DNA of 64,000 nt from an uncultured Gammaproteobacteria bacterium (GCA_947259915.1 CAMYOC010000053.1:1-64000); one strand, 5' to 3'; counted from the stretch's first letter, positions 1 to 8,998 are shown. Notes: generated from the letters alone by a model not told the origin. Translations and numbers: made by a program.

Positions 1-1
1 G

Positions 2-1411
2 GTCGTTGAAGCCGAGCGCCATGTGCAGGGTGGGGATGTACGCCATCCCCGTGTCGGGATTGAATGACATGGCGTGCCAGCTATGCGCGCCCCAGGGGCC
101 GGGGGCGATGGCGGCGGTACCTTTCTCGTACCGAGCGCCCTCGACCTCGACCGGGCGCCCGGTCTCGGGATCCACGTGGGTCGCCCAGTTCACGTCGGCG
201 AAGGGTTCCGCGGAGATCAGCTTGCCGGTCTCCCGGTCGATCACGTAGAAGAAGCCGTTCTTGGGGGCGTGCAGGAGCGCCTTGACGTCTTTGCCGTCGA
301 TGGTGAGGTCGGCCAGGACGATGTCCATGTTGGAGTTGTAGTCCCAGGTCTCGCCCGGCGTGGTTTGGTAATGCCACAGATATTCGCCGGTGTCCGGATC
401 CAGGGCGACGATGGAGCACAGGAACAGATTGTCGCCGCCGCCGGGGCTGCGGATACGCCGGTTCCAGGGCGAGCCGTTGCCGGTGCCGATATACAGGACG
501 TCCAGGTCCGGATCGTAGGTAAAGCCGTGCCAGGCGTTGCCGCCGCCGCCGTGGCGCCACCATTCACCGGTCCAGGTCTCGGCCGCCATCTCCATGGCCT
601 CACTCTCGAAGCCGTCGGCCGGGTTGCCGGGGACGATATGAAACTTCCAGGCCTCTTCGCCCGTATCCGCGTCGTAGGCGGTGACGAAGCCGCGGGTCGG
701 CCCGATCTCGGTGCCGCCGTTGCCGATCAGCACCTTGCCCTTGAAGGCCTTGGGCGCGCCGGTGATGTAGAGGGCCGAGTCTTTCGGGAAGGTCCTGGTC
801 GACCAGATCTCTTCGCCGGTGTCGGCGTCGATGGCGATCAGCCGGCCGTCGTAGGTCGCCGTAAATATCTTGCCGTCGTAGAAGGAGATGCCCCGGTTGT
901 GTACGAAGCCGACTTGGCGTTTGCCGGCCAGAGCCTCGCCGACCTTCGGATCGAATTCCCACTTGAGTTCGCCGGTGACCGCGTCCACCGCGCGGATCAC
1001 GTTCATCGTCCCGGTGAAATACATGACCCGGTCAACCACCAGCGGTGTCGAGACGAGGCCGACATCGCGGGGAAGGTCCACGTACCAGTCGACCTCGAGG
1101 TCCATGACGTTGTCCACGTTGACGTCGGTCAGCGGGCTGAAGCGGCGCTCGTAGTGGGTGCCGCCATAGGCCAGCCAGTCGGAGACCCGACTCTCGTCGG
1201 CGATGGCCTGGTCGGCGACGGGGAGTGGCGCTTCCGGTGTCGGCGCGGCATGGGGAGATTCCGTGACGAGTGGCGGGGGCGTGGCGGCGGGGGCCGGTTC
1301 GACGCTGACGTCCGAGTCCCGGTCCGTGCAGGACACACAAGTTGCTAACGCGGTCAGGATAATCGACGCGGTCAATACCCGCTGACGTGTCCGCCCTGGT
1401 CCATCAATCAT
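2..1411 (-). CDS. PQQ-dependent alcohol dehydrogenase-type quinoprotein (3' end outside window)
   Basis: The open frame runs unbroken from an ATG at 1411 to the window edge (470 codons), so the C-terminus is missing. The first 28 residues look like a signal peptide ending in Cys, possibly a lipoprotein, though the lipobox is poor. Beta-propeller repeats of the form DADTGEE/DPDTGEY are visible. The active-site block of quinoprotein alcohol dehydrogenases is present: GNGSPWN, RSPGGGDN with the presumed catalytic Asp near residue 327, and ETWDYN near 355-359. In known members PQQ oxidises alcohols in the periplasm and passes electrons to cytochrome c. The vicinal Cys-Cys expected just before the NRG motif is absent; the segment near residues 163-173 reads QVGFVHNRG. 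Whether a C-terminal cytochrome domain follows cannot be seen. Family call is strong; substrate is unknown. Confidence 0.9.
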   Translation of the reverse strand, partial: MIDGPGRTRQRVLTASIILTALATCVSCTDRDSDVSVEPAPAATPPPLVTESPHAAPTPEAPLPVADQAIADESRVSDWLAYGGTHYERRFSPLTDVNVDNVMDLEVDWYVDLPRDVGLVSTPLVVDRVMYFTGTMNVIRAVDAVTGELKWEFDPKVGEALAGKRQVGFVHNRGISFYDGKIFTATYDGRLIAIDADTGEEIWSTRTFPKDSALYITGAPKAFKGKVLIGNGGTEIGPTRGFVTAYDADTGEEAWKFHIVPGNPADGFESEAMEMAAETWTGEWWRHGGGGNAWHGFTYDPDLDVLYIGTGNGSPWNRRIRSPGGGDNLFLCSIVALDPDTGEYLWHYQTTPGETWDYNSNMDIVLADLTIDGKDVKALLHAPKNGFFYVIDRETGKLISAEPFADVNWATHVDPETGRPVEVEGARYEKGTAAIAPGPWGAHSWHAMSFNPDTGMAYIPTLHMALGFND

Positions 1412-1511
1412 GGCCGTATGCCCCTCTACGAATGGCGTGATCGAAGTGGGGAAGTATGCCGCTCACACTACGGCGATGCGAGCGAATTCGAATCCGGGGA
1501 CAGGAAGCAAC

Positions 1512-1531
1512 AAAGGTGTCTGACACCTCTT
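1512..1531. repeat. Palindrome AAAGGTGTCTGACACCTCTT, copy 1
   Basis: Near-perfect 20-bp palindrome in the gap between the PQQ dehydrogenase and the MATE gene. Two further copies lie at 3196-3215 and 9290-9309. Such palindromes are typical of REP/REPIN-like intergenic elements. No associated transposase is present in the window. Confidence 0.75.
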
Positions 1532-1537
1532 ATCCCT

Positions 1538-1587
1538 GCGTTTTAACAATCCGCATGTCGGTGGTTCGATTGCGCCCCTGGCCACCA
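1538..1587 (+). other. tRNA 3'-end-like remnant (T-arm, acceptor, CCA)
   Basis: The sequence contains GTCGGTGGTTCGATTG followed by GCGCCCCTGGCCACCA. That is a T-loop (TTCGATT) with a partly paired T-stem (4 of 5 pairs), a 7-nt acceptor strand and an encoded ACCA. It resembles the 3' part of a bacterial tRNA-Phe. No D-arm or matching 5' acceptor strand is found upstream, so this is not a functional tRNA. It may be an integration-site remnant or chance similarity. Confidence 0.4.
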
Positions 1588-1602
1588 TCTTCAAAGACCC
1601 GC

Positions 1603-2982
1603 CTATTCGGCCATTACCATTTCCAGCGCTTCCGGGTCACGCCAGCGACCGCCCCTTAGGCGCAGCGCATAAACCAGGGCGATGGCGAGAACCAGTGCGG
1701 CAAATGCGATCCACGACACCCTGGGGCTGAACTCGAACACCCGAATGATGAAAAACTGAGCGACGAGCATCGCCCAGTGCAGCGACACCGACGCGACCAT
1801 CAACCAGCGCGTGTCCCCTGCGCCCCGTAGGACGCCGCCGGACACGATTATCACCGCGTCGGCCATCATGTAGCTGCAAAGGCCTATCATCATGAAGGCG
1901 GACAGTTCCCGGATGGCAGTAAAGTCACCGCTCGGCGGCGCAAAGACCTCGACCAGCGGATATCGAAACGTGATGTATATGGCCGCGAGCAACGCGGAAT
2001 ACGCCAGAGCAACAGCGAACGCAGCGGTCATGACTTCGTTGACACGCGCCATGTCTCTGGCGCCGACGAACCGGCCGATCAGGCTGATGACACCTACGTT
2101 GAGGCCCATCATCGGAACGAAGGAAAGAATGTCCCAGTTGAACACGATGGCGGCCGCGGCGCCTTCCGTAATGCCATAAGACTGAAACATGAGCAAAAAC
2201 AGGTTGAACGCCGCCACATTCAGGAACAGTTCCAGTCCGGATGGAAAGCCGAGCCGCCAGAAGCGTCGCAGGATCTTCAAGTCGAGCGAAAACGAGCGCT
2301 GCACACCGAACGTGTCGCGGTGCTCCTTACGAAAGTAGAACGCGACAAAAAGCGCGCACGCAAGGACCGTGGCGACCACGGTGGAGACGCCGGCACCGAC
2401 GATCCCGAGCGCCGGGAACCCCAGTTTTCCGAACACCATCACATAGCAGAGCGGTACGTTGATAACCAGGCCGAATACATTGCATATCATGACCACACGA
2501 GTCCGGCCGATGCCGGCAAAGTAAGACGAGATGCAGGTTTTGGCCAGCGTCACAAGCACGCCGGACATCAGAATCAGGTAATACGTGCGCTCCAGTTCGA
2601 CCTGCGCGGGCTCATGCCCCATGCCCTCGAAAATGCCGGCGACCAGGAACGTAATCAAGGTCAGAAACGGCGCGCTCATCACCGTCATGATCATGCCCTG
2701 GGTGACGACTTTCGGACATTTCTCCGGCTCGCCCGCGCCCAGGTACTGCGCAGCCAGAGCGTTTGCGTATGAGAACAGTCCAATGAAGAAACAAAACGAG
2801 AAGAACGACGCCACACCGCCACCCAGCGCCGCCGCCATGTGAGCGGGATCGATCTGCGACATGAAGTAGCGATCGGTAAAGATCATTACTGCGAAGCTTC
2901 CCTGCGATACCACCATCGGCAGGGCGAGCCGCAGCAACTCGACCGTGGTCTGTCTGCTGAAATTACGGTGAAGTGACAACAC
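1603..2982 (-). CDS. MATE-family multidrug/metabolite efflux transporter
   Basis: 459 aa, the usual length for the MATE family, and hydrophobic throughout with about twelve predicted membrane segments. The N-terminal block (ALPMVVSQGSFAVMIFTDRY) and the repeated half with GLNVGVISLIGRFVGA fit the two-lobed MATE fold of the inner membrane. Members export organic cations or metabolites using Na+ or H+ gradients; the substrate here cannot be inferred. The gene stands alone, convergent with nothing and divergent from the glycan island. The start ATG at 2982 is followed by a typical short cytosolic N-terminus. A polysaccharide-flippase role is less likely because the sequence pattern is MATE-like rather than Wzx-like. 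Confidence 0.88.
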   Translation of the reverse strand: MLSLHRNFSRQTTVELLRLALPMVVSQGSFAVMIFTDRYFMSQIDPAHMAAALGGGVASFFSFCFFIGLFSYANALAAQYLGAGEPEKCPKVVTQGMIMTVMSAPFLTLITFLVAGIFEGMGHEPAQVELERTYYLILMSGVLVTLAKTCISSYFAGIGRTRVVMICNVFGLVINVPLCYVMVFGKLGFPALGIVGAGVSTVVATVLACALFVAFYFRKEHRDTFGVQRSFSLDLKILRRFWRLGFPSGLELFLNVAAFNLFLLMFQSYGITEGAAAAIVFNWDILSFVPMMGLNVGVISLIGRFVGARDMARVNEVMTAAFAVALAYSALLAAIYITFRYPLVEVFAPPSGDFTAIRELSAFMMIGLCSYMMADAVIIVSGGVLRGAGDTRWLMVASVSLHWAMLVAQFFIIRVFEFSPRVSWIAFAALVLAIALVYALRLRGGRWRDPEALEMVMAE

Positions 2983-3322
2983 GGATCCTGTCGTCGCAAA
3001 TGCTAAGGAAGGCGGGCAAGTTTACGCACTACGCAGTGCGGGCGAAAGACGATGGAAAGGGTCGGTGATTCAACCGACTCATCCGCCGTTTCAAACCGCG
3101 CTCTTGACGTCGTGATGGGAGGGATCCAGCTATCGATCGGAGGATCCCCGCCTGCCTGAAATTACCTCGCTGGGTTGGGTTCACACCGCTGCAAGAAAGG
3201 TGTCTGACACCTTTTAACGACAAAAGTTAGTCTCCGAGAATCGTGGAACAGAAAAACTCCTGTAAACTACGGTGGTACGAACAATCAGGCAGCAGTATGC
3301 CCTTCACGGTAGAAACCGCGCG
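2983..3322. other. Intergenic region before the glycan island
   Basis: No convincing gene. It holds a near-palindrome CGCACTACGCAGTGCG around 3027 and the 20-bp palindrome at 3196-3215. A promoter for the glycosyltransferase could lie at its right end, but no clear -35/-10 pair was recognised. Confidence 0.5.
3196..3215. repeat. Palindrome AAAGGTGTCTGACACCTTTT, copy 2
   Basis: Perfect 20-bp palindrome, followed by AACGACA exactly as at 9290-9316. It marks the left side of the lower-GC glycan island, with the third copy beyond its right side. Confidence 0.8.
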
Positions 3323-4843
3323 ATGAGCGGCCCCGCGCCAGTCACGAGCGACACAGAAGTATGCGGTCAGGCGTCTTCTGCGCAGTTGTTGCTTCTAACA
3401 ACTGTTTGCCTCGTTGGTCTGGGCATGCGACTTGCGGGGCTTGGAGTCTGGGAGTTCGCGTACGATGAATATTTCACGGTATTCGAGGCCGGTAAACGGT
3501 ATCTGAGCTGGATCAACCCTGCCTACTACGCGCTGACGACTCTGTCCTTCAGTGTTTTTGGCTTTAACGAGTGGGCCGCGCGTTTGCCCGCACTAGTGTT
3601 TGCGACGTTGAGTTTGCCGGTATTTTACTTCTGCTGGTCGCGAGTTATCGGCGCCGCCGCAGCGCTCACTGGCGTGCTTCTGATCACCCTCAGTACTTGG
3701 CACCTCTGGTATTCTCAGTTTGCCCGCTTCTACAGCGGAGTGTTTCTACTCGGCACTGTCGCCTACTACGCATACTATCGTGCGCTCCGGGACGACAACC
3801 TCGTGTGGCTCTTTTGGTTCTTCCTGTGCGCCGCCGTCGGCACGCTGTTTCACCTGACATTCGTTCTCGCGGTGTTTGCATGCAGCGTTTTCTCGCTCGC
3901 AGTACTGGCGTCGAAAACGCTCAAAGCTGTTCACTCGGCGCGCGCGGCACGCTGGCATTTCGGCATCTGCGTACTTTGCGGGGTGCTGGTTCTGCCGCTG
4001 ATCGTCAATGTATGGAGCAATTGGCAAGGCTCTGATCAGTTTTGGGGCTATGGGCCCTTGGGAACAGCGCTGCAGTTGGCCAAATGGTTACAGATGCCGA
4101 TTGGCGCCGCCGCATTGGTGGGACTCGTGCTAATGCTTCGGCAGCCTCACCTGGGCTTGTTCTTCTTGATTGCAACCGGCATTCCGATCGGGACACTTCT
4201 GCTCGCGTCGACGATTACCGATGTGCGTAACGAATACGTCTTTTTTTGCGTGCCGCTGATTTTCGTCCTCGCCGGATACCTATGCGCCGAAGTGAGCAGA
4301 TGGATGCCGAGGCCGGCACACAATAACAAACTCGGTCGGGCTAGCGGCGCGATCGTGGCACAGGCAGCACTGATAATCGTGCTTGTTTCCACGTTACCCG
4401 AGCTTGTGTCCTACTACACGGGCCGCGCGACGCTGCACGTACGCGATGCGGTCGAGCAGACCAAGCTTGGCTTTCGACCCGGTGACCGCGTGCTGCCACT
4501 GGTTAACCTGCACAACTTCTTCCACCACTATGCCAACGGCGAGTTGCCTCAGGAACCCACATTAGGCGATCCACTGGATGATCGGGTGACATGGCCCGAG
4601 AAGCTCCGTCCCTATGCCGCTACACGCGGCTGCGTATGGATCATCGTTCCAGTTCGTCGTCAGGCGCTGGCGAAGCCGTTGGAAGCGTGGCTGTTCACGC
4701 ACGCTGCTCTTGCGTGGCGGACACAGTCGCAGCGCTTCGATTACAAGGTCGAGGGATATGAGCTGTTCGTGGCTGGTGCAGAACAAAAACAGTGCGTGGC
4801 GCGAATTGTTGCGCCGCCCTCGGAGCCACGAAGAAATCCATAG
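3323..4843 (+). CDS. GT-C fold membrane glycosyltransferase (GT39/ArnT-like)
   Basis: About 506 aa from the ATG at 3323; a GTG at 3272 would add 17 residues and neither start has a clear ribosome site. The protein has many membrane helices and, just after the first one, an acidic motif YDEYFTVFEAG. This matches the catalytic Asp/Glu of GT-C enzymes of the dolichyl/undecaprenyl-phosphate-sugar family. The next segment (ARLPALVFATLSLPVFYF) is also typical. Such enzymes transfer a sugar from a polyprenyl-phosphate donor to lipid or protein at the periplasmic face. The C-terminal 130 residues form a soluble domain. It is the first gene of a glycan island with two GT4 enzymes and a flippase. Base composition is visibly lower in GC than the rest of the window, suggesting acquisition. 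Confidence 0.78.
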   Translation: MSGPAPVTSDTEVCGQASSAQLLLLTTVCLVGLGMRLAGLGVWEFAYDEYFTVFEAGKRYLSWINPAYYALTTLSFSVFGFNEWAARLPALVFATLSLPVFYFCWSRVIGAAAALTGVLLITLSTWHLWYSQFARFYSGVFLLGTVAYYAYYRALRDDNLVWLFWFFLCAAVGTLFHLTFVLAVFACSVFSLAVLASKTLKAVHSARAARWHFGICVLCGVLVLPLIVNVWSNWQGSDQFWGYGPLGTALQLAKWLQMPIGAAALVGLVLMLRQPHLGLFFLIATGIPIGTLLLASTITDVRNEYVFFCVPLIFVLAGYLCAEVSRWMPRPAHNNKLGRASGAIVAQAALIIVLVSTLPELVSYYTGRATLHVRDAVEQTKLGFRPGDRVLPLVNLHNFFHHYANGELPQEPTLGDPLDDRVTWPEKLRPYAATRGCVWIIVPVRRQALAKPLEAWLFTHAALAWRTQSQRFDYKVEGYELFVAGAEQKQCVARIVAPPSEPRRNP

Positions 4844-4852
4844 GGTCGCGCG

Positions 4853-5929
4853 TCACATCTTTGCCTCGGCGAGCGCCTTAATCCTCGCCGCAGCATCGGT
4901 CCAGGAAAATCGGCTCGCACGCTGCAGGCCTCGCGCCACGAGGTCGGCTCGCAGTCGCGGATCGGCCTGCAGTTGCAACACATGCTCTACAAGCTGTTGC
5001 ACGTCACCTAACTCGCAGTACAACACGGCATCTCCACACGTCTCGGGCAGCGCCGATTCGGCGGATACGATAGTAGGACAACCGCACGCCATGGCTTCCA
5101 CAGCTGGAATGCCGAATCCTTCATACGCGGACGGAAACACGAAACAGTGCGCTTGCTCGTACAACGCGCGCAGCTCAGCATCCGTCACTCGACCGACGTC
5201 ACGTACGTTCGCATCGACGGGGGCCGGGGTTCTGGCAAACACGCCGCCTTTACTCACGGCCCCGACCCGTATCACTTGAAGCCCGGCGGCTGCTAAGCGC
5301 GGCGCTGCCGCGACGATCATCGCTGCGTTCTTGTTGCGAATTCCCGCGCCCAGACAAAGCACGTACCGTCCTGGCGTGACGCCGTGCGCTTCGATCACCC
5401 CTGGATCCGCCTGTTGCCGCAGAATGTGCTCCACACCGTTCGCCACAACCTCGGCTTTGCCGGCCGGTACGCCAATGCAGGCCTCGAGCTCCGCCTTTGA
5501 GAAATTGGACACGGTCAGAATCAGGCGGGCGCGGCGTGCGAGCTTCGGTAACAAGAACGCATACCACGCGCGGAAGAGCCTGGAGAAGTTCGCTGGGTTC
5601 CTGAACGTGCCAGCGTCGTGAATCGTAACGATTTGATCTTTGTGAGACAGCGGGCCCGTGTTGCCGAGGTTTAGCAGCCGTCCATTCGCGGCCGCACGCG
5701 GCAAGTCCCAGAGTTCCCAGGCGACGCCGGAGCGGCTGCCAACCGTGTCGACGCGGATCCTGGACAGCGTGTGGTCCAGATGCGCTCCGGGAGGGGCCAG
5801 CACTTTCCAGACCGTTTGTTGATCTTCGCTGATCAGGCCATCCAACGCACGCACCACTTCGCGTGCATACCGTTGCACACCGGACAACGGCTGCGTTAGA
5901 AATCGGCCATTGATGTAAATTTGATTCAT
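4853..5929 (-). CDS. Glycosyltransferase family 4 (GT-B fold)
   Basis: 358 aa from the ATG at 5929 (MNQIYINGRFLTQ), chosen because the GT4 N-terminal pattern with SGVQRYARE begins there. The open frame extends to 6079 but the extra residues look unrelated to the family. The C-terminal half has the donor-binding signature SAYEGFGIPAVEAMACGCP, with the EX7E pair of retaining GT4 enzymes, and LPETCGDAVLY after it. It probably adds a hexose or mannose to a lipid-linked oligosaccharide in the cytoplasm. It converges with the GT-C gene (9 bp apart) and diverges from the flippase, so the island has at least two transcription units. Confidence 0.88.
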   Translation of the reverse strand: MNQIYINGRFLTQPLSGVQRYAREVVRALDGLISEDQQTVWKVLAPPGAHLDHTLSRIRVDTVGSRSGVAWELWDLPRAAANGRLLNLGNTGPLSHKDQIVTIHDAGTFRNPANFSRLFRAWYAFLLPKLARRARLILTVSNFSKAELEACIGVPAGKAEVVANGVEHILRQQADPGVIEAHGVTPGRYVLCLGAGIRNKNAAMIVAAAPRLAAAGLQVIRVGAVSKGGVFARTPAPVDANVRDVGRVTDAELRALYEQAHCFVFPSAYEGFGIPAVEAMACGCPTIVSAESALPETCGDAVLYCELGDVQQLVEHVLQLQADPRLRADLVARGLQRASRFSWTDAAARIKALAEAKM

Positions 5930-6035
5930 TGCCCGCTGCGCAAGTGAGATACCATATAAATTGCTAATCTGAAATTGGCTACGCCAGATTATTCCCGAGA
6001 CCAGTGAGGAGTCGCGGCTGAAAGACCTACAACGC

Positions 6036-7337
6036 ATGCGCCAAGACTTTTCCGCGGTCGCCACAGATTCCGTTGTCATTTTCGTCTTGCGGGCTGCGGC
6101 AGCCGTTGTCGTATATCTTACTCAACTGCTGGTGGCAAGTCGGTTGGGCGCCGAGGAACTGGGTCGATTCGTATTGGCAATGTCGTGGCTTTGGCTGCTG
6201 GCACACGTATGCGGGATTGGTTTCTATAACGGCGCGTTGAAGTTCATCCCCGAAAACCAGGCACCCGAGCGCCTGGGTTCCGTGCGTGGGTTCATCACCG
6301 CCGGGCGGCTGGTCACTGGCATTGCCGCCTTGGTTGTGATGGTGCTTGGCGTTGCGATCATATTCGCGCGCTCCAAACCACTTGCGGATTTACATCTGTT
6401 GATTGCTTTGGCCATCTTGCCGCCCTTGGTACTGCTCAGATTCGATGCCTCAGTGGCGCGGGCCCATCTATGGTTCGTGCTCTCTTCTCTCACGGCAGAG
6501 GTGCTCAGGCCCGTCCTCGTGCTTATATTAATCGTGTTGGCGCTCTGGTTGCGTGCGCCGATTGCTGCCGAACATATTCTGTTTTTTACCGGGTTAGTTG
6601 TTGTTGGCCTGACGCTTACGCAGGTCCTCGTGCTGCGGGCACGTCTGAAAGATCGGTTCAAAAACGTGCAACCGTGCTACGAGACATCGACATGGGTTCG
6701 GTTTGGGCTGCCTATCGTATTGATAGACGGCGTTGCCGCGTACTACCCGGATCTCAGTATCTTGCTAGTTGGTGCAATTCTTTCTGCCGGCGATCTGGCA
6801 GCCTACAATATCGCCCTTCGGACCGCCGCGTTTTTGGGTTTTGCGGCCGCAGCGGTTGGCGTTGCGGTGAGTCCGCGTATTGCGGCGTTGGCCAGCGCAG
6901 GTGACATGCGAGGGCTGGAGACACTGGCGCGGCACGCGGCGCACATGACGTTCTGGCCGACGCTGCTTGGTGTTTTTTTGGTGGTCGCTGTCGGTAACCT
7001 CATCCTGGCCACGCTCGGTGAACAATTTGCGGTCGCATTTCCGGCGCTGGTGATCATCGCTTGCGCCCAGGCTGCGACGTGCATCGCGGGCCCGCTCGTG
7101 CCCCTCTTGTACCTCACCGGCCACCAGCACGACTGTTTGCGAATTGCTTTTCTTGCCCTCGGCGTGACGGCTGTGCTCGTGCCGAGCCTCGCGTGGAAAT
7201 TCGGTATCACCGGCGCCGCAGCGGCTTATGCAGGCACGGTGATATGCTGGACGGCGCTGCTGTACCGGGCGGTCCGGGACAAGCTCGGAATTCAGCCGTT
7301 GATTAGCGCGCGCTCCACTTTGGTGCGAGGGATTTGA
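6036..7337 (+). CDS. Polysaccharide flippase (Wzx/RfbX-like, MVF superfamily)
   Basis: 433 aa with about twelve hydrophobic segments. The order and length fit oligosaccharide-lipid flippases, which move undecaprenyl-linked glycan units across the inner membrane. The N-terminal part (TQLLVASRLGAEELGRFVLA) has the LGxxxxGxF pattern commonly seen in this family. Its position between two GT4 genes supports this role over a drug transporter. The start at 6036 overlaps the long form of the opposite GT4 frame, so the divergent promoters must lie in 5930-6035. Confidence 0.83.
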   Translation: MRQDFSAVATDSVVIFVLRAAAAVVVYLTQLLVASRLGAEELGRFVLAMSWLWLLAHVCGIGFYNGALKFIPENQAPERLGSVRGFITAGRLVTGIAALVVMVLGVAIIFARSKPLADLHLLIALAILPPLVLLRFDASVARAHLWFVLSSLTAEVLRPVLVLILIVLALWLRAPIAAEHILFFTGLVVVGLTLTQVLVLRARLKDRFKNVQPCYETSTWVRFGLPIVLIDGVAAYYPDLSILLVGAILSAGDLAAYNIALRTAAFLGFAAAAVGVAVSPRIAALASAGDMRGLETLARHAAHMTFWPTLLGVFLVVAVGNLILATLGEQFAVAFPALVIIACAQAATCIAGPLVPLLYLTGHQHDCLRIAFLALGVTAVLVPSLAWKFGITGAAAAYAGTVICWTALLYRAVRDKLGIQPLISARSTLVRGI

Positions 7338-7356
7338 AGCTGCGTCCGTACGCCTG

Positions 7357-8532
7357 ATGACGATGCACGTTGTCAATGAACCTGACCAAGTGATGAGTTT
7401 GATGCCCAGACGAAAAGTCTTGCTCGTTCTGGAAAATGCGGGCGGTGGCACCGGACGCCACGTGGTCGACCTGGCCGCCGGGCTCATTCGTATGGGTTGG
7501 TCCGTGGATCTACTGTACTCGACCGGTCGGCTTGAACCCTGGTTCGAACGAGAGGTCGCGGCTATACCTGGCCTCAAGCTGCACGTTCTGGAGATGGCCA
7601 CGGGAATAAGCTGGACGGACTTGCGCGCCGCCGCTGGCCTTCGGCGTTTCATCCGCAGCAAAGGTCCTTTCGATATCGTGCACGGCCACAGCTCGAAGGG
7701 CGGCGCGCTCGCGCGCATCGCCGCCGCCGCGACCGGAGCTGCAGTAGTCTACACTCCACACGCGCTCTACACGCTCGACCCCAAGCTCTCGAGGACCAAG
7801 CGCATAATTTTCGCTGCGCTGGAGAGGAACCTGGCACGCCTGACCCACGCGGTGGTTTGCGTATCCCGGGCAGAGTTCAAGCACGCCCGCGAGATCGGAA
7901 TCCCGGTCTCCAAGTTACGACTAATTACCAATGGTATTGATGTGTCGGGATTTGGACACCGGATCGACGCGCGGCGTCAGATGGCGCTGAACGATGACGA
8001 GTTCTGCATCGGCCATGTAGGCCGTCTGGTACCACAGAAAGCAGTGCACGTGCTGATCGAAACGTTTGCTGCAGTACGCGCGCAGCGCCCATCGGCACGG
8101 CTGGTCATTGTAGGCGACGGACCAGATCGCCGGCCGCTGGAGCTCCTTGCCGCACGGAGTTCGCACGCAGAGGCGATCCAGTTCTTAGGCGCGCGGGACG
8201 GGCGTTTGCTGATGCCTGGATTCGATGTGTTCGCGCTAACCAGCAACTATGAAGGATTTCCGTACGTGCTGCTGGAAGCCGCGGTGAGCGGCGTACCTGT
8301 TGTCATGACGGATGTTGGCGGTGGGGAAGAGATGGTCGAAAGCGGTACAACAGTAGTGGCTCGCCGTGCCGAGGAGCTGGTGGAGCAGCTGAAGAAACGC
8401 TATCACCACGCCGCGGCGTCGGATCGGGAGAGGATCGCCATCGGTAGGCGCGCCGCTGAAAGATTCAGCCTGCAGGCCATGATTGAGCAGACTTGTGCTC
8501 TCTACGAGTCGGTGTTGGGGAGCACGATCTGA
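7357..8532 (+). CDS. Glycosyltransferase family 4
   Basis: 391 aa. The N-terminal acceptor domain has ENAGGGTGRHVVDLAAGL, and HGHSSKGGALARI follows as in many exopolysaccharide GT4 enzymes. The C-terminal domain has GRLVPQKAVHVLIE, VIVGDGPDR and the EX7E donor motif in NYEGFPYVLLEAAVSGVPVV. It probably extends a lipid-linked glycan using a nucleotide sugar. It follows the flippase by 19 bp in the same direction. Internal ATGs at 7363, 7393 and 7402 are alternative starts, and no strong ribosome site separates them. Confidence 0.88.
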   Translation: MTMHVVNEPDQVMSLMPRRKVLLVLENAGGGTGRHVVDLAAGLIRMGWSVDLLYSTGRLEPWFEREVAAIPGLKLHVLEMATGISWTDLRAAAGLRRFIRSKGPFDIVHGHSSKGGALARIAAAATGAAVVYTPHALYTLDPKLSRTKRIIFAALERNLARLTHAVVCVSRAEFKHAREIGIPVSKLRLITNGIDVSGFGHRIDARRQMALNDDEFCIGHVGRLVPQKAVHVLIETFAAVRAQRPSARLVIVGDGPDRRPLELLAARSSHAEAIQFLGARDGRLLMPGFDVFALTSNYEGFPYVLLEAAVSGVPVVMTDVGGGEEMVESGTTVVARRAEELVEQLKKRYHHAAASDRERIAIGRRAAERFSLQAMIEQTCALYESVLGSTI

Positions 8533-8541
8533 CGGCCGGAG

Positions 8542-8642
8542 TTTGGGGACAGTGACCCTAACTCCCTAATCCTGCCGTCCTCGCCAAGACCTGTAGCCGG
8601 CCGCCGGCGTCCCGGAAGATTAAGGTCACTGTCCCCCAAAAC
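8542..8642. repeat. Roughly 100-bp inverted-repeat element (REPIN/MITE-like)
   Basis: The left arm TTTGGGGACAGTGACCCTAA (8542-8561) is matched by an almost perfect reverse complement at 8619-8642 (ATTAAGGTCACTGTCCCCC, then AAA). The interior has no coding capacity. The structure is typical of short non-autonomous elements related to REP-associated sequences. It sits just after the glycan island. Confidence 0.75.
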
Positions 8643-8643
8643 A

Positions 8644-8673
8644 GAAAAAGGGGTGGGCCCGAAGGCCCACCCC
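8644..8673 (-). terminator. Rho-independent terminator of the cytochrome fragment
   Basis: Read on the minus strand, a perfect 10-bp stem GGGGTGGGCC/GGCCCACCCC with a 4-nt loop is followed by a U-rich run. It lies about 30 bp after the stop codon of the cytochrome remnant at 8702. It is evidently the original terminator left behind when the gene was truncated. Confidence 0.85.
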
Positions 8674-8701
8674 ACTGTTGGCAGAGTATCTCAGCGCAGC
8701 C

Positions 8702-8905
8702 TTACTGGTTGGCCTCGATAATCGTCTCACGACCTTCCTCGAACGGTTGCGGTGTCCAACCGTTCTGGGCCCCATGGCCGCTGATGGAGTCGTACTCGGC
8801 CACATCTGCGGCCGACCACTGCTTGTGGCAGGTCATGCAGGACGAGGCCTGGACACCCTCGAGCACGTCATTGAGCTGGTTGCCGAAGGGCGCCAGGGGC
8901 GGATA
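8702..8905 (-). pseudogene. C-terminal remnant of a c-type cytochrome gene
   Basis: An open frame of 67 codons ends in a TAA at 8702-8704 and reads ...LEGVQASSCMTCHKQWSAAD..., containing a heme c motif CMTCH. No start codon or signal sequence remains. Its upstream end abuts the inverted-repeat element at 8906. The intact terminator downstream and the heme motif show this is a true gene fragment rather than chance coding. The parent was probably a periplasmic cytochrome c or multiheme protein. Confidence 0.75.
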
Positions 8906-8998
8906 GGGGGTCAGAGTACATTTCTCGGCGAGCAGGCCCTGTAGGCCAATTTTGCGGCCGTCCGCATCCAGCAGAAAAGTAGTCTGACTCCATTTTTC
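8906..8998. repeat. Short inverted-repeat element joining two broken genes
   Basis: Left end GGGGTCAGAGTACATTT and right end AAAAGTAGTCTGACTCC are imperfect inverted repeats (14 of 17 positions), with about 50 bp between them. The element lies exactly between the cytochrome remnant and the truncated crotonase. The stop codon of the crotonase fragment overlaps its right end. Confidence 0.7.

Noticed and set aside
74-1348. 424-codon plus-strand open frame opposite the PQQ dehydrogenase
   Set aside because: Gly/Val/Asp-rich antisense product. The minus strand reads through as a clear quinoprotein.
8678-8944. 88-codon plus-strand open frame
   Set aside because: Overlaps the terminator and the cytochrome remnant on the other strand, which has a heme motif; the plus product has no domain.
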